A stretch of 64,000 bases of DNA from positions 766,665,330-766,729,329 of the forward strand of contig NC_081408.1 of the NCBI RefSeq assembly GCF_030272615.1, given 5' to 3'. The notes under the pieces are model-generated. The model did not search any database. It was not told where the DNA came from and worked only from the letters and a program-made list of their open reading frames with translations. This DNA is from Cryptomeria japonica. Lineage: Eukaryota; Streptophyta; Pinopsida; Cupressales; Cupressaceae. Positions 43,498-54,730 of this stretch are shown here, one piece after another. Positions within the stretch are counted from its first letter, which is position 1, and each line of letters opens with the position of its first letter. A program made the position numbers and the translations under genes.

Positions 43498-44617
43498 CTA
43501 GCTCGTGCCAAATGATGCATGAGGTGCTACTGATGAAGCAGGTGCTGCTGAGGAAGGAGGTGTTGCTGATGAAGGTGTCACTGATGAAGGAGGTGCTGTA
43601 GGTGCTGGTGCATCCTCTGCTCCGACCAATTGTGTGCCATGCTGAACAATGACATTAGTCAATGATGTAGCTGCCTGAAGAGTCTGTAACTCCATAGACT
43701 CCTTCAACGATACATGGACAGTGACATGAACCATGGGTTTAGGAGTTGTACGCCTCTTATGTTGTGGGTCTACCACCCTATGGGCCCCAGGTCTATCCTG
43801 CGCAGAGCCTCTCCCTCTTCCCTGAAATTGTCAGATGTCAAAGTAATTCGACTTCTCGCCGAGGATAAACTCACAATACAAATTTCTCAAAAAATATAGA
43901 GGCACCTCCCAATTATTACAAGGTGGTTGGTCAAAGACCATATACCACCTATCCCAAAAAGATTCTTTCAACCTAGCATGAACACACCAATGTATAAGAA
44001 ACCGATTCGTATTTAGTTCTAGGTTGTTACTGGTAACAGGATCAGTGAAAAGAGCACATATGTCAGCTTTACCTATGCCCTTTTTCTTCACTTGATTATA
44101 TGACAACCCATCCACATAAAATGTTCGACATCTATCCCTCCATGAATCCCATTTTTTAACCTCCCTAGAAACCTCATTTGCACTATTAGCCATTGTTTCT
44201 AGTATTCTGGAAAGGATTGAGTGTTGCTCAAGCCTAGAGGTCCTCAACCTATTCACCAATATAGAAATTTGGGCACTATTTTGTGTAAGGCAATTGATGA
44301 GATCCTCTTGTGTGGCATCTACATGATCTAATGGAGGATGTGGAGGGTTTCAGGCTGGTGATGGTTGTTGAGGAGCAACATTTTTCAGGATTTTGAGGGT
44401 TTTCTTGTTGCTCTTGTGCAATGTTAACAAGGTTTTCTTATGTTGCTTGTGCAAGAGGAGGTCTTTGTTGTCTATTTCATTTTTGGGGATTGCTTGAAGA
44501 ATCTGACATCAAATTAATTAAAAAAAAACTTAAATCAATTAAAAAACCCTAATTTAATTAAAATGCAAAGAAAAATAATCAAACAAATGAAATCTTACCT
44601 GTTCGACGGGGTGCCAT
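43498..44617 (-). pseudogene. TE-A ORF2 copy 2, two-exon gene of unknown family
   Basis: Exon 1 is ATGGCACCCCGTCGAACAG (44617-44599). It is followed by a 96-bp intron with GTAAGA donor (44598) and GTCAG acceptor (44503). Exon 2 (from 44502) joins in phase to give MAPRRTDSSSNPQK, then a stop where copy 1 also has TGA, then Q/P-rich sequence. The conserved core is open from 44259 to 43831 (WRDRCRTFYVDGLSYNQVKKK, KESFWDRWYMVFDQPPCNNW) and includes KES where copy 1 has a stop. CGA to TGA after SNYFDI (43831) and CAG to TAG at 43498 are copy-specific breaks. The tail is PPSS-rich. The 3' end continues at 39541-39674 beyond the insertion. No known domain is recognised. Confidence 0.6.
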
Positions 44618-44884
44618 TGTTGAAAATTGCTCTCGATGTTGGGAAAATAAAAAATAGCTGCAAACCCATGCAGGCTCTTTTCTTTTTTGGCTTCTCTTTG
44701 TTGTTGTTCCACTCATTTTGGCGTTTTGAGGAACTTTTGATTTTTTATATTGTCTTTTCTCTAGGCTTGGTGTTACCAAGCCTAGCACATTTTTGAAATT
44801 TTAGAACTTGCACGGGTTATTAAAAATTTTGTTTTTTTTTGGGATGTGGCCACTTTTCTGTTCACCATCTTGGTGCACTTACCC

Positions 44885-45314
44885 TCATGTTCCACCATAC
44901 TAGAGCTGACCCCTTCAACTTTGTCTTATCCATATTGACCCTCTTTTCTTCTGCAATCTCCTTGTATTCAAAATGTTTTTTCAAAGCTTCTATCCAATCC
45001 AATAGCTCTTCTCCATTTAGGCTTTCACTATAGACCGGTAAACCATCTAGGATATCTTTGTTGAGTGATTTAAGGGCATCCAAGAAGATTTTATGATCTT
45101 TCTCAAACTCCTTCTTTTCTATCACCACTCCTATCACCTTTGCATCTTCATTATCAGTTTCATCACCACACTTTGTGATCTTGCCCTTACCTTTCTTAGT
45201 GTCTTGCTCTCGGACTTCACTAAGCGTGTCTTGGACCAACTTCCTAATGCCCTCTTGACTCATTACCTTAGGTGGCATGCTTCTGGCTTCTGACTCTACC
45301 TCTTGGTCTGACAT
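44885..45314 (-). pseudogene. Gypsy gag, N-terminal part cut by TE-A
   Basis: From a start at 45314 (MSDQEVESEARS) the frame is open for 143 codons: a K/E/D-rich N-terminus, then DGLPVYSESLNGEELLDWIE, EALKKHFEY and KLKGSALVWWN. This is the hallmark of the plant Gypsy gag (retrotransposon gag family) capsid region. It stops being gag-like at 44885, where TE-A begins; the remaining codons to 44862 are TE-A sequence. The remainder of the element is not found to the left. A PBS and LTR lie directly upstream, so this is the 5' end of a Gypsy element in minus orientation. Confidence 0.85.
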
Positions 45315-45337
45315 ACACCACTTTGTTCAAATAGGTG

Positions 45338-45349
45338 GCTCTGATACCA
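45338..45349 (-). promoter_or_regulatory. Gypsy primer-binding site (tRNA iMet)
   Basis: TGGTATCAGAGC on the minus strand, 24 bases upstream of the gag start and three bases from the LTR end CTACAGCA. Confidence 0.9.
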
Positions 45350-45352
45350 ATC

Positions 45353-47538
45353 TGCTGTAGATTGGTTAGGCTCTCCTACTAGGTTTGCTTACTCTTGATG
45401 TCTCCTTAGGATGTCTCTTGAACCATCCAGTGGTTCCACACTTGTCAATCTTCCAAAGGTTGTAGGGCCCACCCTTACTGACCGTCCTAAGGTCCTTAGA
45501 CTAAGATGATCACTTCTTGTTTTGTGAGTGTTCCACACTCCTTATTAGAGACCTTCCTGTAGACACCTAAAATTGTCCAGTTTAATTAAATAAATATTTT
45601 ATTTATTTAATTATCTAAGCCTAATTCTTCTATTAATTAAATAAATCCTTATTTATTTAATTAATTCATTTATCCTCTTCTAGCCTTATTTCTCATTTAA
45701 ATAAATACATTTATTTATTTAAATTATCCTTTCCTAAATTAAATAAATATTTTTATTTATTTAATTATCCTACTTCTTCTATTAATTAAATAAATTTTTA
45801 TTTATTTAATTAATTCATTATCTTTTTCTACACATGACACATGTCATTCATCTCTTAATTCATACACTACCTACCTCTTTCATTATTTTACTATTTCTTC
45901 TACCTACCCTCTAATCCTAGCCGACCTCTCTTTTTACACCTCTCAATCTTAACCCTCCATTTCATATTGTGTCTTCTATTTAAGGAGATGCTTCCTTCAT
46001 TGTCAAACCCTAATCAACAATTTTGGAGGACTTGGCTACACTACGATCCTACTTGCAACCACATTCCGTTCTTTGTTGAGCTCTTGTGCATATAAAAATC
46101 TGAGAGCAAATATATCAAGCAAGATCAATGGAGATAGGAAGAATGGAGATCAAAACCCTATTGGACATGTGATGGTATAATCTTTGTGATTTTGTCTTAT
46201 TTTGCATTGTCTTAGGTAATCTTCATATGTTATGGTGGATCTTTGCTCATTGTTAGGCTAGGGTTTAGTGGCTGGATTCATTTAGCCTTTCAATATTGTT
46301 GTTATTGTTATCCATTTTCACCATATACACTTCCTACTCAACACCTTAACCAAGAGCCAACCCCCTCTACCATAGGATCTCCATTCACACATGACCAAAA
46401 GACTTAGGGATGATTTTCCTTAGTTTTCCAACCCTATCCCTTCATTTAGGACTTTGGTTTTTACCAATTCCGAGCTTTAGGGCCGATCTATTCTTTTAGG
46501 CCTACTAGGAGACCTAGTTCAATTAGTCCTATCTGTGAGGTATTTTGCAATTATTTGTAAGAACACCTGAACAACCCTATAAAATATTTGGCTTTTCACA
46601 TACCCTTTTGGAAGCTTCATATAATATCTCAAAATTGGATATGGGTTTGGTATCTAACCATCACAACCCTTTTTAGGCCTACTTCCTCCTTTTAAGCCTA
46701 CAAAATAGGGATTTGCTTGAATGTCTTCACCAATCCAATTATTAAAGGATTATAATTATTGTTTCAGGTCTATACATCCATGAGGATGTCCAATCCAACC
46801 TTGCATCAATTCCATCCAACGGAATTACCCAACTAGGGCCTGCTGTCCATGATCCCCATTGCTTGCCAATTCAACGTGTCAAGCCTAGGTTATGGTGGCA
46901 AATCTGGAGTTTAGCCTCCCTTGTTATAAAACCAAAATGAAAACATACTTTACAAGTCCACCTAACATTCCATAAGGCTTTAGTACGAAATTCCACCATG
47001 GAAGGCTAGGAATGGGCGATAGAGTCTTCAAAACCCTGGTTTTTAGGTCTTTTAGACCCGCTTGCAACAAAAATGACAAAAAATGCAAACTATAACACTT
47101 CAAAACCTCAAACCACCATCAAATGGAAGATATGTTTCTTCTCTAACAATTCATGTCTTGGTCTAGGCTTTTAAGTCTGTACAGTCCATACAAAACCAAT
47201 TAAACTCAGCTAGACTTGCTGAAAACACAATATTTGAAAGGCTAAACTTGCTCTTCTTGTTTCAATTCTTCAACCAACCATTCTCATCAGTTTACCCAAG
47301 CCTTATATTGGCCTTGGGTTGGTTACAAATTCCTTTAACTAAAAAAGACAACCAACTAGCCGTTGGTGTATGAAAGTGCAAATGTTGCAAAGTTTCTATG
47401 AGCAACTTTTGCAACTTTTTTATAACTTTTTACATAAGTAAAAAAATTTGCTCAAATACAACCTAGGTTACTTCCAAATGATATAAATGACCTTATAAAC
47501 CTCTAAAAAACATCAAACCAACCTAAGGTAACTCAAAA
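45353..47538 (-). repeat. Gypsy 5' LTR, interrupted; far end undefined
   Basis: The LTR terminus (minus strand CTACAGCA) abuts the PBS. The LTR runs rightwards to 45552, is interrupted by a plus-strand solo LTR (45558-46329 with TSD), and resumes at 46335. The far end was not found and may lie anywhere up to the 47544-48710 solo LTR or beyond. A TATA-like AATATAAGG on the minus strand near 47305 would fit an LTR promoter. No gene is seen in 46335-47538. Confidence 0.45.
45558..46329 (+). mobile_element. Solo LTR, TGTAGACACC family
   Basis: TGTAGACACCTAAAATTGTC to ACCATATACA, 772 bp, with perfect TSD CTTCC (45553-45557 and 46330-46334). The first 300 bp contain many palindromic ATTAATTAAATAAAT/ATTTATTTAATTAAT words. 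Its start is near-identical to that of the element at 53001. No coding sequence. Confidence 0.88.
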
Positions 47539-47543
47539 CAACT

Positions 47544-48710
47544 TGTAAAGAGGAAAATGATCGAACCCTAGTTGCTCTCTCCTCTTCCAACTCCAAGGAG
47601 AGAGAAGGGAGGTCACTAGGGTTGACGGTTTTCACTTAGGGGAGACTTTACATTCAAAAGAGGGGTTGAAACCCACAAGATCCAATCCCACACAATGCAA
47701 GATTGGATTCTAAATGAGTTTCAAGGGTTAAGACAACAAGGCTACCCTCTTTTGTAAAGAATGTAGATAGAATGATTAAGCTAGGAATGCATAGAAAGTG
47801 AGAAAGATTCGCTTATAAACTGAGATAGGGATATAGGATGAAGCTGCGGACCTGGAATTAGCAGTAAAATGTCGATACGGCGCTGTCCTGCATATTTGAG
47901 CAAAAGTTGATGAGACGATGGCACCCGGCGTGCACACGGTCCTCCGAAAAATCCGCAAAACGAAGGGGGATCTGTTCGTCTCTGCACAAGGATTCCAGAT
48001 CTTCAATTTCAGCTACGTACCTGCAACCTACACACAGAAAAGAGAAGACGATTGGGGGGTTAGGGATTAGGGGTTTGCCTTTAGGTCAAACCCCGGTTTT
48101 GGAATTAACCAAGAAATGAGAAATGCTGTAAATGTAAATGATTGTAATGTAAAACAAGTACTAATACCTTGTTGTAAGGATGTTTGTATCCTTATGTGCG
48201 AAGGTATAGATGTTGTTGTTTGTTGTATGTTGTATGTTGTAGTATGTGATCTCCTCTTCAATGGTTGAATCCTTGTCTTGAATGCAACACTTAGCCTTGA
48301 ATGGAGACTTAGAATGATCAATTGCTTGAAGGAATGTTTGAATGCTTGAATGCTTGAATGCTTGAATGTTTTAATATCGCTTTCGCCTTTTTCATCCTCC
48401 CTTACAAATGAGAGAGGAAAATGTAGTTTATATACTTGCCAATTAGGGTTAAAAGACTGATTTTCCCGACCTTAGGCCGACCAGGAAATGTTATTTTCCA
48501 ATTTGCAAACAAAAAGACCCGAAGTCCCATAGGAGACCGGGCCCAAAATAGGGCCAGGGACTAGGGCGCTGGGCGCTCTAGTCCCACCTCCCGAGACAGT
48601 AGGGTGCAAGGAGGATCAGGCCAGGGTGCAAGAAAAATGCAGTTTTTGATGTCGTGAGCAAGTTTCGGGGTCTCCATTCAGGTTCAGTGTCGCAATTTTA
48701 GGTCGCTACA
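47544..48710 (-). mobile_element. Gypsy-type solo LTR, minus orientation
   Basis: In element sense it runs TGTAGCGACCTAAAATTG to CCTCTTTACA, 1167 bp, with perfect TSD CAACT (47539-47543 and 48711-48715). A TATATA-type box is at about 48430 (minus). At 48557-48585 a 13-bp stem with one mismatch (GGGACTAGGGCGC and its complement) forms a hairpin related to the GGCGCC repeats of the 40533-42200 LTR. The P/S-type ORFs at 47776-48119 are chance. Confidence 0.88.
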
Positions 48711-49029
48711 CAACTTAATCTGCTAAGTGCTCTATCTGGCACCCTTAAGAGCCTATATGCCAAAATTGGCCAAACAGTAACTCCTAGGGTCCTTACAAAC
48801 ATTTGAACACTTATTCAAAGTCCTATTCACCTTATTACAAACCAAAACAACATGATTTCAATCTCCTAGAATCAACACAACAAAAATTGTCTTTGTGTCC
48901 CTGCACTAGACGTGTTGAGGTAGAATTACGTTTTGGAAGGACGCTGCCTAGCTGTCTGCCATTCAATGCCAAAATTTATGGGGAAGTGGTATTACAACAT
49001 CACATCAACAAGAGGAGTGATGGGCAGAT

Positions 49030-49698
49030 CATGATCTTCAAAAAAAGAGAAAAAAGATTGCATAGATAACATAGACGATCAAGCCTTTTAAGAACTCTGT
49101 CAGAGCTAGCTCTGAAATTAGACCAAGTGTGCCAGACCCCACCAAGACGGTGGTGGTTGGCGTTGGGGTTGAAAAGACCCTATTTATTATGCATATAGTA
49201 CCAGGCTTCTCGCTCACCAGCTGTCTAGTGGGAAGGCAAAAATCCGTCCTTATCAGAAGCCACCTTAACCCTATTGAAGTCCCCACACATGACCCAAGTG
49301 GCAGGTGGTAGATTATCCACGATCCATTGCCAGAGGTATGATCTTTCAACTGAATAATTGGAAGAATAAATATTAATGATCCCAATGGAATGATTATCAA
49401 TTGAAAGAAAAACCCAGACGGTTCGCTGCATGAGATCAAACTCATGAGAAATAACTACAGAGCACCACCGAGGTGAAAGGAGAGTAACAATTGCACCTCG
49501 ACCAACTTCATGCTGGGAAGCAAAAATAAGGCTATCTGGCCAAATAACACGACATGTAGCATTGAGCATGAAACCCACAATTTTAACTTCCTAGAGGCAA
49601 AGAACATCCAGGCCTACAATACGTTGACGAACATCTTGAACAAAATATTTTCTGGCGAGGTCAATGAGACCTCGAACATTCCATGAGATGTAATTCAT
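49030..49698 (-). pseudogene. LINE ORF2: AP-type endonuclease domain
   Basis: ATG at 49698 gives MNYISWNVRGL, the classic start of plant L1 ORF2, with the catalytic Asn in WNVRG. The frame continues with GLDVLCL, stop, EVKIVGF (CAG to TAG at the expected Gln-Glu), GRGAIVTLLSPRWCS, INIYSSN, WVMCGDFNRV (catalytic Asp and Asn in GDFN) and HTWSNFRASSDRVLKRLDRL near 49075. Two further TAGs lie at 49225 and 49186. After a T run near 49045 the frame shifts (EDHDLPITPLVDV). The domain nicks target DNA for target-primed reverse transcription in intact elements. RT is absent here. Confidence 0.88.
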
Positions 49699-50057
49699 GA
49701 GAAAACCAACATATGTTACTCGTTCCCAAGAGAGGAGAAGCTATTGTGCAAAAAATATGGGTCCCCACTGGAGATAACTCACCATTTTTATGAACCACGA
49801 TCTACAATCTCAGCATGCCCAGAACGGTTGCGAGAGCGGTGTAGAGAGTGTGAAGCAGAAATCACCGACACAGCCTAAGGAGTGTGCACCCAAGGAGGGC
49901 GAGAAGCACCCTTAGAAGAAGACTTCCCTGTTGGTCAGGGTTTGAAACTGGAGTAGAAATCGCCTGGGAGGACGGAGACTGTAAAGGAGGATCTGTCATT
50001 GGTTGAGAACTGGAACTGATGAGAGTCTTTTGGGCTGAAGCCACAGGGTTTTTACCT

Positions 50058-50880
50058 TTACACAATAGTGATCCATTCATCCTTCTTGGCTCCCTCCATA
50101 GGTTGAGAGCCAGACTCCTTAACAAGGGGTTTTAATTTTGGAGTTGCCAAGGGAAAATCCCTGATCTTATGATCTGTCGACTGGCACTGATAACAAATGT
50201 TGGGTAGGTTCAGATAAAGCACCTTCTGGGTGAAGGTGTTGACTCCCACTTGAACATCAACAGTTTCTTTCAGATCGCGAGAAAGGCCGACCTCAACACA
50301 TACCCTCTTTTGAGGGTGAGCATTAAAAAAATGGTTTAACTCAAGGCAAACAACTTTTCCAATAGATTGAGCAATGGTTTGCATGAAAGGCCAACAAGGC
50401 AAAGGAAGACCAGGGAACTCAATCCAGACTGGAACTCGCAACTTTTTGTCATCTGAGACAGAAAAGTTGCAAGACCATCTGAAAAACCAAGAGGGACGAC
50501 CTAACAGTCCATGACCCATAGGAGAGAATAGCTTCTACATGGGAAGGGTTTGAAAAGCGAAACAAAGAAAAACCTTTCGTAAGACTTTGGACACCATCAA
50601 GCCAAGCTCCATGAGGAGACTAGGCTTTGGCGACCCAATCACGAAGCATGCTTTCAGGAGGGATCCTACCCACAAAATAACCTATCAAAGTACATTTTTC
50701 AAACCAGTCACAGGCATTATCAAAATCCTGAATAGGAAGTACAACATCAGGCGAGGACATACCTCGTGAAACACTTTCAGAACAAATTTGTGAGGGTGTT
50801 TGTTCAGGGGCGCCATGAGGGTCTGTTGCAGCAACTCTAGCACCAGCATCAACTGCTGAACTAAAGTTGGCCGGAGCCAT
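50058..50880 (-). pseudogene. LINE ORF1: nucleic-acid-binding protein with zinc knuckle
   Basis: ATG at 50880 (MAPANFSSAVDAGARV) is followed by a DUF4283-like N-terminal domain, interrupted by a TAG after DWVAKA (50620) and a frameshift near 50515. The second part (50519-50058) has VPVWIEFPGLPLPCW and a zinc-knuckle remnant, CYQCQSTDHKIRDFP, where the final Cys is Phe. This is the standard plant L1 ORF1 arrangement: an RNA-binding protein that coats the LINE transcript. It lies directly upstream of ORF2 on the same strand. Confidence 0.8.
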
Positions 50881-50975
50881 AATAAGCACAAAATTCCAGC
50901 AGTAAATGCAGTCTGAAACAAGCAAGATGTAATACACAACCTCAAACCCTAGCAGAACTCTCTCTCTGGGGATCC

Positions 50976-53000
50976 CCTCCAGCTGAATGTTTTAAAGGAG
51001 CTGGACATTTAGCTTATTGGATTTTAGCATTATTGAGTATTTCTTAATTTTTTAAACTTTAATTCATTTTAATACCTAGTGTTTAGACATGTTTTCATGT
51101 TTGTATGGTTTATATGAATCGGCGAATCTAATTTTCTACAGAGACTAGATTACATTAGGCAATAGTATCTTGATCTTTCACTAGGTCCACACGCTTCTGC
51201 AGACAATAGCAAGTAACTATCCCACTTCTTAAAAAAATCATAGCCCAATCAAAAAAATCTTCTTTATCTTTCTGCCAGTTTTATTTAAATCAAAATTTCT
51301 TCCTCATCTTTCCGACAGTTTAATTTAAACCACTAAATCTCTAGGCTGATCCACTATCTTATAATTTTCTTTACACTAACATTGTTTCTTTGAGTATTGT
51401 TGATAGGTTTTGTTGGCCTCAGCCTGAGATGACCTTCAAACAGCTGGACAAATTTTCATAGCATTGGTCTATTAAAGACAGGTTAAGATTGAGCGTGAAC
51501 AAATTATTAGGAGATTAACAAAGGTAATGAGGAGAGAAAATGAGGATGAGGGTGACAAAGAATAAAGAAAGTTGGCTGGTGCAGAATTATTCTCTCACAC
51601 TTCAATTTCTCCAATAAACCTTCAAATCACATCACCTTATTTTAAATAATGTTTTGTCAATATGATTACAGGTAGGGATACAATCCAACTCATTGCCCAC
51701 AATTGCCTGCGACAGTAAGCTTGCAAAACTCCAACTGATACAGAGAACAGAAAAACTTCATGAAAAAATTGAAAGCCATTGATCAAGCTTGGTTTTTTAA
51801 TTCATTGCTTTTGCAGATGGATTGGATCACATGATGTAATTAAACAGATATACCAATCCTACAAGATCACTGTGAGCATTGTAAACAAAAAAATACCATT
51901 AAAGAAATGAATTAGCCTTAACATAAGCATACAACTAAAACTAAATCCTCATTATACTTTTATAAAGTCTTTTTCAAAGTGCATGTACTTTTTGTCACAC
52001 AAATCATTGTACCGATTACTTCTCTTCACATGCCAACATCTCAATCTTCTTTGAAAATCCATAGGCCTGCATACTATGATGATGGCATTGCCACCTTCAT
52101 TTAGCTCTTACATTCATTTTCAATTTGTTTACTCCTCATTATACAATTATTTTCTCTTTAAGAATTGTCCAATAAAATTTATATACCATAAATTATAATA
52201 CTTAAATTTCATTCAAATTTTTAATAGATATAAAATCTATATAATTAATCTCTTATTTAATTCCAATACTCTTCACTTATTTTTATTTTTTATTTTGTCC
52301 TATAATACTTTCAAGGCTGGCTTACTATGTTTATTTTTTACATAATTTAACCATAATATGTTTCCATGCTTTCAATCTCCTATTTCTATTGCCACGGTTC
52401 AAATATTACAATATTTGCTCTGGTGTACACCATAGCTTACAGTAATTCTACCAAAAAAGTAAAATCACTCTATTGTCCTCTTTACTGTATTGTCCACTAG
52501 ATCTGAATCAACATTTAAACTGCAACATCCCCTTCAAAATAATAATAGAAAATGTTTATTTCTTACCAATTTAAGAAAAAGGTTTATTTCTTATAAAATA
52601 TAATATAATACACTTTATGTATGCATATATCTACTGACAATATCTATGACAATTGTAATGATAATTGTATAATGATTCATTTTAACAAATATAACTCACT
52701 CACTTTGTTGTTACAATTTCTGATAATGACACTAAATAGTAATTCCAACTATCTCATATGAAACTAAAATATTGCAATATAATATAGTTATATTCAACAT
52801 AAAAACAAAAGTTAAAAAATCAATTTTGCAATGTTAGATTTTATAGGAAATTTGGACACAAATTCAAACAAATAAAAAACATAACAGTTTAATAATATAC
52901 ACAACTACAAAACAACTTTGGACAAGATAAATAAATGATTACATTTCAAATAATAAAATATAAAAAATAAATTTTAATAAAATCATATGATAGTTATACA
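50976..53000. other. AT-rich DNA, no feature assigned
   Basis: The stretch is strongly AT-rich, especially after 52140. One plus-strand segment, 51405-51570, looks weakly exon-like: after ATTAAAGACAG the frame reads VKIEREQIIRRLTKVMRREN and ends at TAA (51565). It is too short and isolated to call a gene. No LTR, RNA gene or domain is seen in the rest. Confidence 0.4.
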
Positions 53001-53905
53001 TGTAGACACTGAAAATTGTCATAAGTCTTCGACAACACTTTTCACTAACCTTTATCATCTAAATCGATTAAATAAATTTAATTATTTAATTAGTACTTAT
53101 TTTCTTTTTCTAATTTCTTATAATTACATAATTATTAATTATTTAATTATTGTTCATCTAAACGATTAATTAAATAATCTTCATAATTTAAACAATAATC
53201 ATCATTATCTCTTTCTAATCAATTAATCTTGATCTTAATTGATCAATTCTAACTATTCCTCTTTGGTTAAATAATTCCCTTAATTATTTCATCTCTTTAT
53301 TCTAAGGTAATTTTTCTTCCATGATTAGATAATTATTTTAATTATTTAATCCCCTTTCTCCAATTGTTCTAATTAAACAAATTTTTAATTTATTTAATTG
53401 TCATGTGTGGGTGAAATAAATAAATTTATGAGCCCACTTATCTCTTTCACTTTCTAATTTTTATCTCCCTTATCTTTTCATCTTGCTAATTTGGTATTTA
53501 TGAGAAGATAATTAAAATTTTTATTATTTATTTTCATAATATCTTCTCATTTGTTTTCTTTTCTCCATTCTTCCCCGAATGGAAGCTCTGTTGTGCACTC
53601 AATTAGGTCCGTCCATCTAACCAAAAATCTTTTAAATCTTATCCATCCAATCAATCCCAATTTTTCTATAAATTGAGCTCTCATTGTTCATTTTCAATAG
53701 CTACATTTCGAGTATCCTTACGCTATCAATTTCACTTGCAAATCTTTCTTTCACTTGCAATTGTGCTTTGTAGGTGAGATCCATAACATATTTGAAGGAG
53801 AAAGACAAACAATGAAGGTCAATTGAAGGAGATTGTATTTGGCTTGCATTTCTTGCTTACATCTTATCTTCAATTCTTTCATTGAATGTGATAGGAGTTA
53901 ATTCT
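53001..53905 (+). repeat. 5' LTR of the gag-only element
   Basis: Begins TGTAGACACTG and contains many TTAATTATTTAA words and a TATAAATTGAG-type box near 53666. Similarity to 57132-57940 runs to about GATAGGAGTTAATT (53905). The true 3' end may lie somewhat further right. Confidence 0.75.
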
Positions 53906-54730
53906 CTTTCCATGTAGGTTTCAAAATCATTTTCCAAGGTCTTGGTCCTTCATTTCCATTGCATCATCATCGTTATACCAAAATTGGGTCTTAGATTAGG
54001 TTGCATTTCGCATATTCCAAGTCATTGGTCCTTGCATTGGCTATAAAATTGCATTGGCACAAACTCTAGTCTTGTCTTGGCTTGATTTTGTCATATCATA
54101 TCATATCCCTAGATCATATCATATTTTGAGACCATATCATATCCATATCATATCTTAGGTCCTTGTAATTATCATTGTCCTCTTGCATTTAGTCTCAAAA
54201 TTAGGTTTGTCAAACTCCAAAAATCAAAACTTTAGACTAGGCCCTCAGTTGTTGTTAGGGACTCTTGACCTTGTCCAATATTTGTCCTTTTGTCATCATC
54301 TTTTTGTCACACCTAGCTTAGTATCCAATCATATAGGCTAGACATTGTCATTTATCCTATTGTCATTTTGTCCTTTGTCCTTTTGTCAATTAAGGTCTTT
54401 GCTTCATTTCAATTTTCCACGGTTGGGTCTTTAGGTTTGCATTCCAAAAGTTTGTCCAAATCTTGAAAGAAACAAAAAATATAGGTTGCATTCCTACTCT
54501 AAGTTGTATGTTCATATCCCAAAGCAAGACTTAGTTGCATATCATTGCCATTCCAAAAATCTAAAAAGACTCCAAAAACATAAGTTGCATTGTTATCCTT
54601 TTAAGTTGCATTTGTCAATTCCATTAGTTGCATTGCATAGTGACATGTTTGTTGAAATGAGATTCCAAGTTTCTTATGAGACCATGTCATCATAATTGAA
54701 CAATCAATCATGTCAACCCAATATATATAC

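Larger units (their letters stand above)
28172..44884. mobile_element. TE-A copy 2, opened by two nested insertions
   Basis: After removing Copia-III (28740-39240 including one TSD) and the 39675-43483 insertion (including one TSD), about 2.4 kb of element remains: 28172-28739, 39241-39674 and 43484-44884. The left side has a 12-bp inverted repeat, TAGTTCTACATA (28172 and 28196), followed by ACGGGTTATG-type motifs. The right side has the matching subterminal motifs and the same terminus as copy 1. Two genes converge, ORF1 on plus and ORF2 on minus. The right neighbour is a Gypsy gag cut in mid-gene, so TE-A inserted there. The left boundary is uncertain and could lie before the polypyrimidine tract. 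The superfamily is not recognised. Confidence 0.6.
48716..50975 (-). mobile_element. L1-type LINE, 5' part only
   Basis: Reading the minus strand from about 50975: a short 5' leader, ORF1 (50880-50058) and the ORF2 endonuclease (49698 to about 49030), then sequence decaying towards 48716. No reverse transcriptase, 3' UTR or poly(A) is present. That is the opposite of normal 5'-truncated LINE copies, so the 3' half was lost by deletion or a later rearrangement. Confidence 0.85.

Noticed and set aside
44563-45293. Plus-strand ORFs over TE-A exon 1 and the Gypsy gag
   Set aside because: Antisense to better-supported minus-strand frames.
5599-45314. One giant Gypsy element: gag at 44.9-45.3 kb and pol at 5.6-8.5 kb, same strand, split by all intervening insertions
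   Set aside because: The gag uses an initiator-Met PBS and a different style from the Tat-like pol, and no gag continuation is seen next to the pol. Shared orientation alone is weak evidence.
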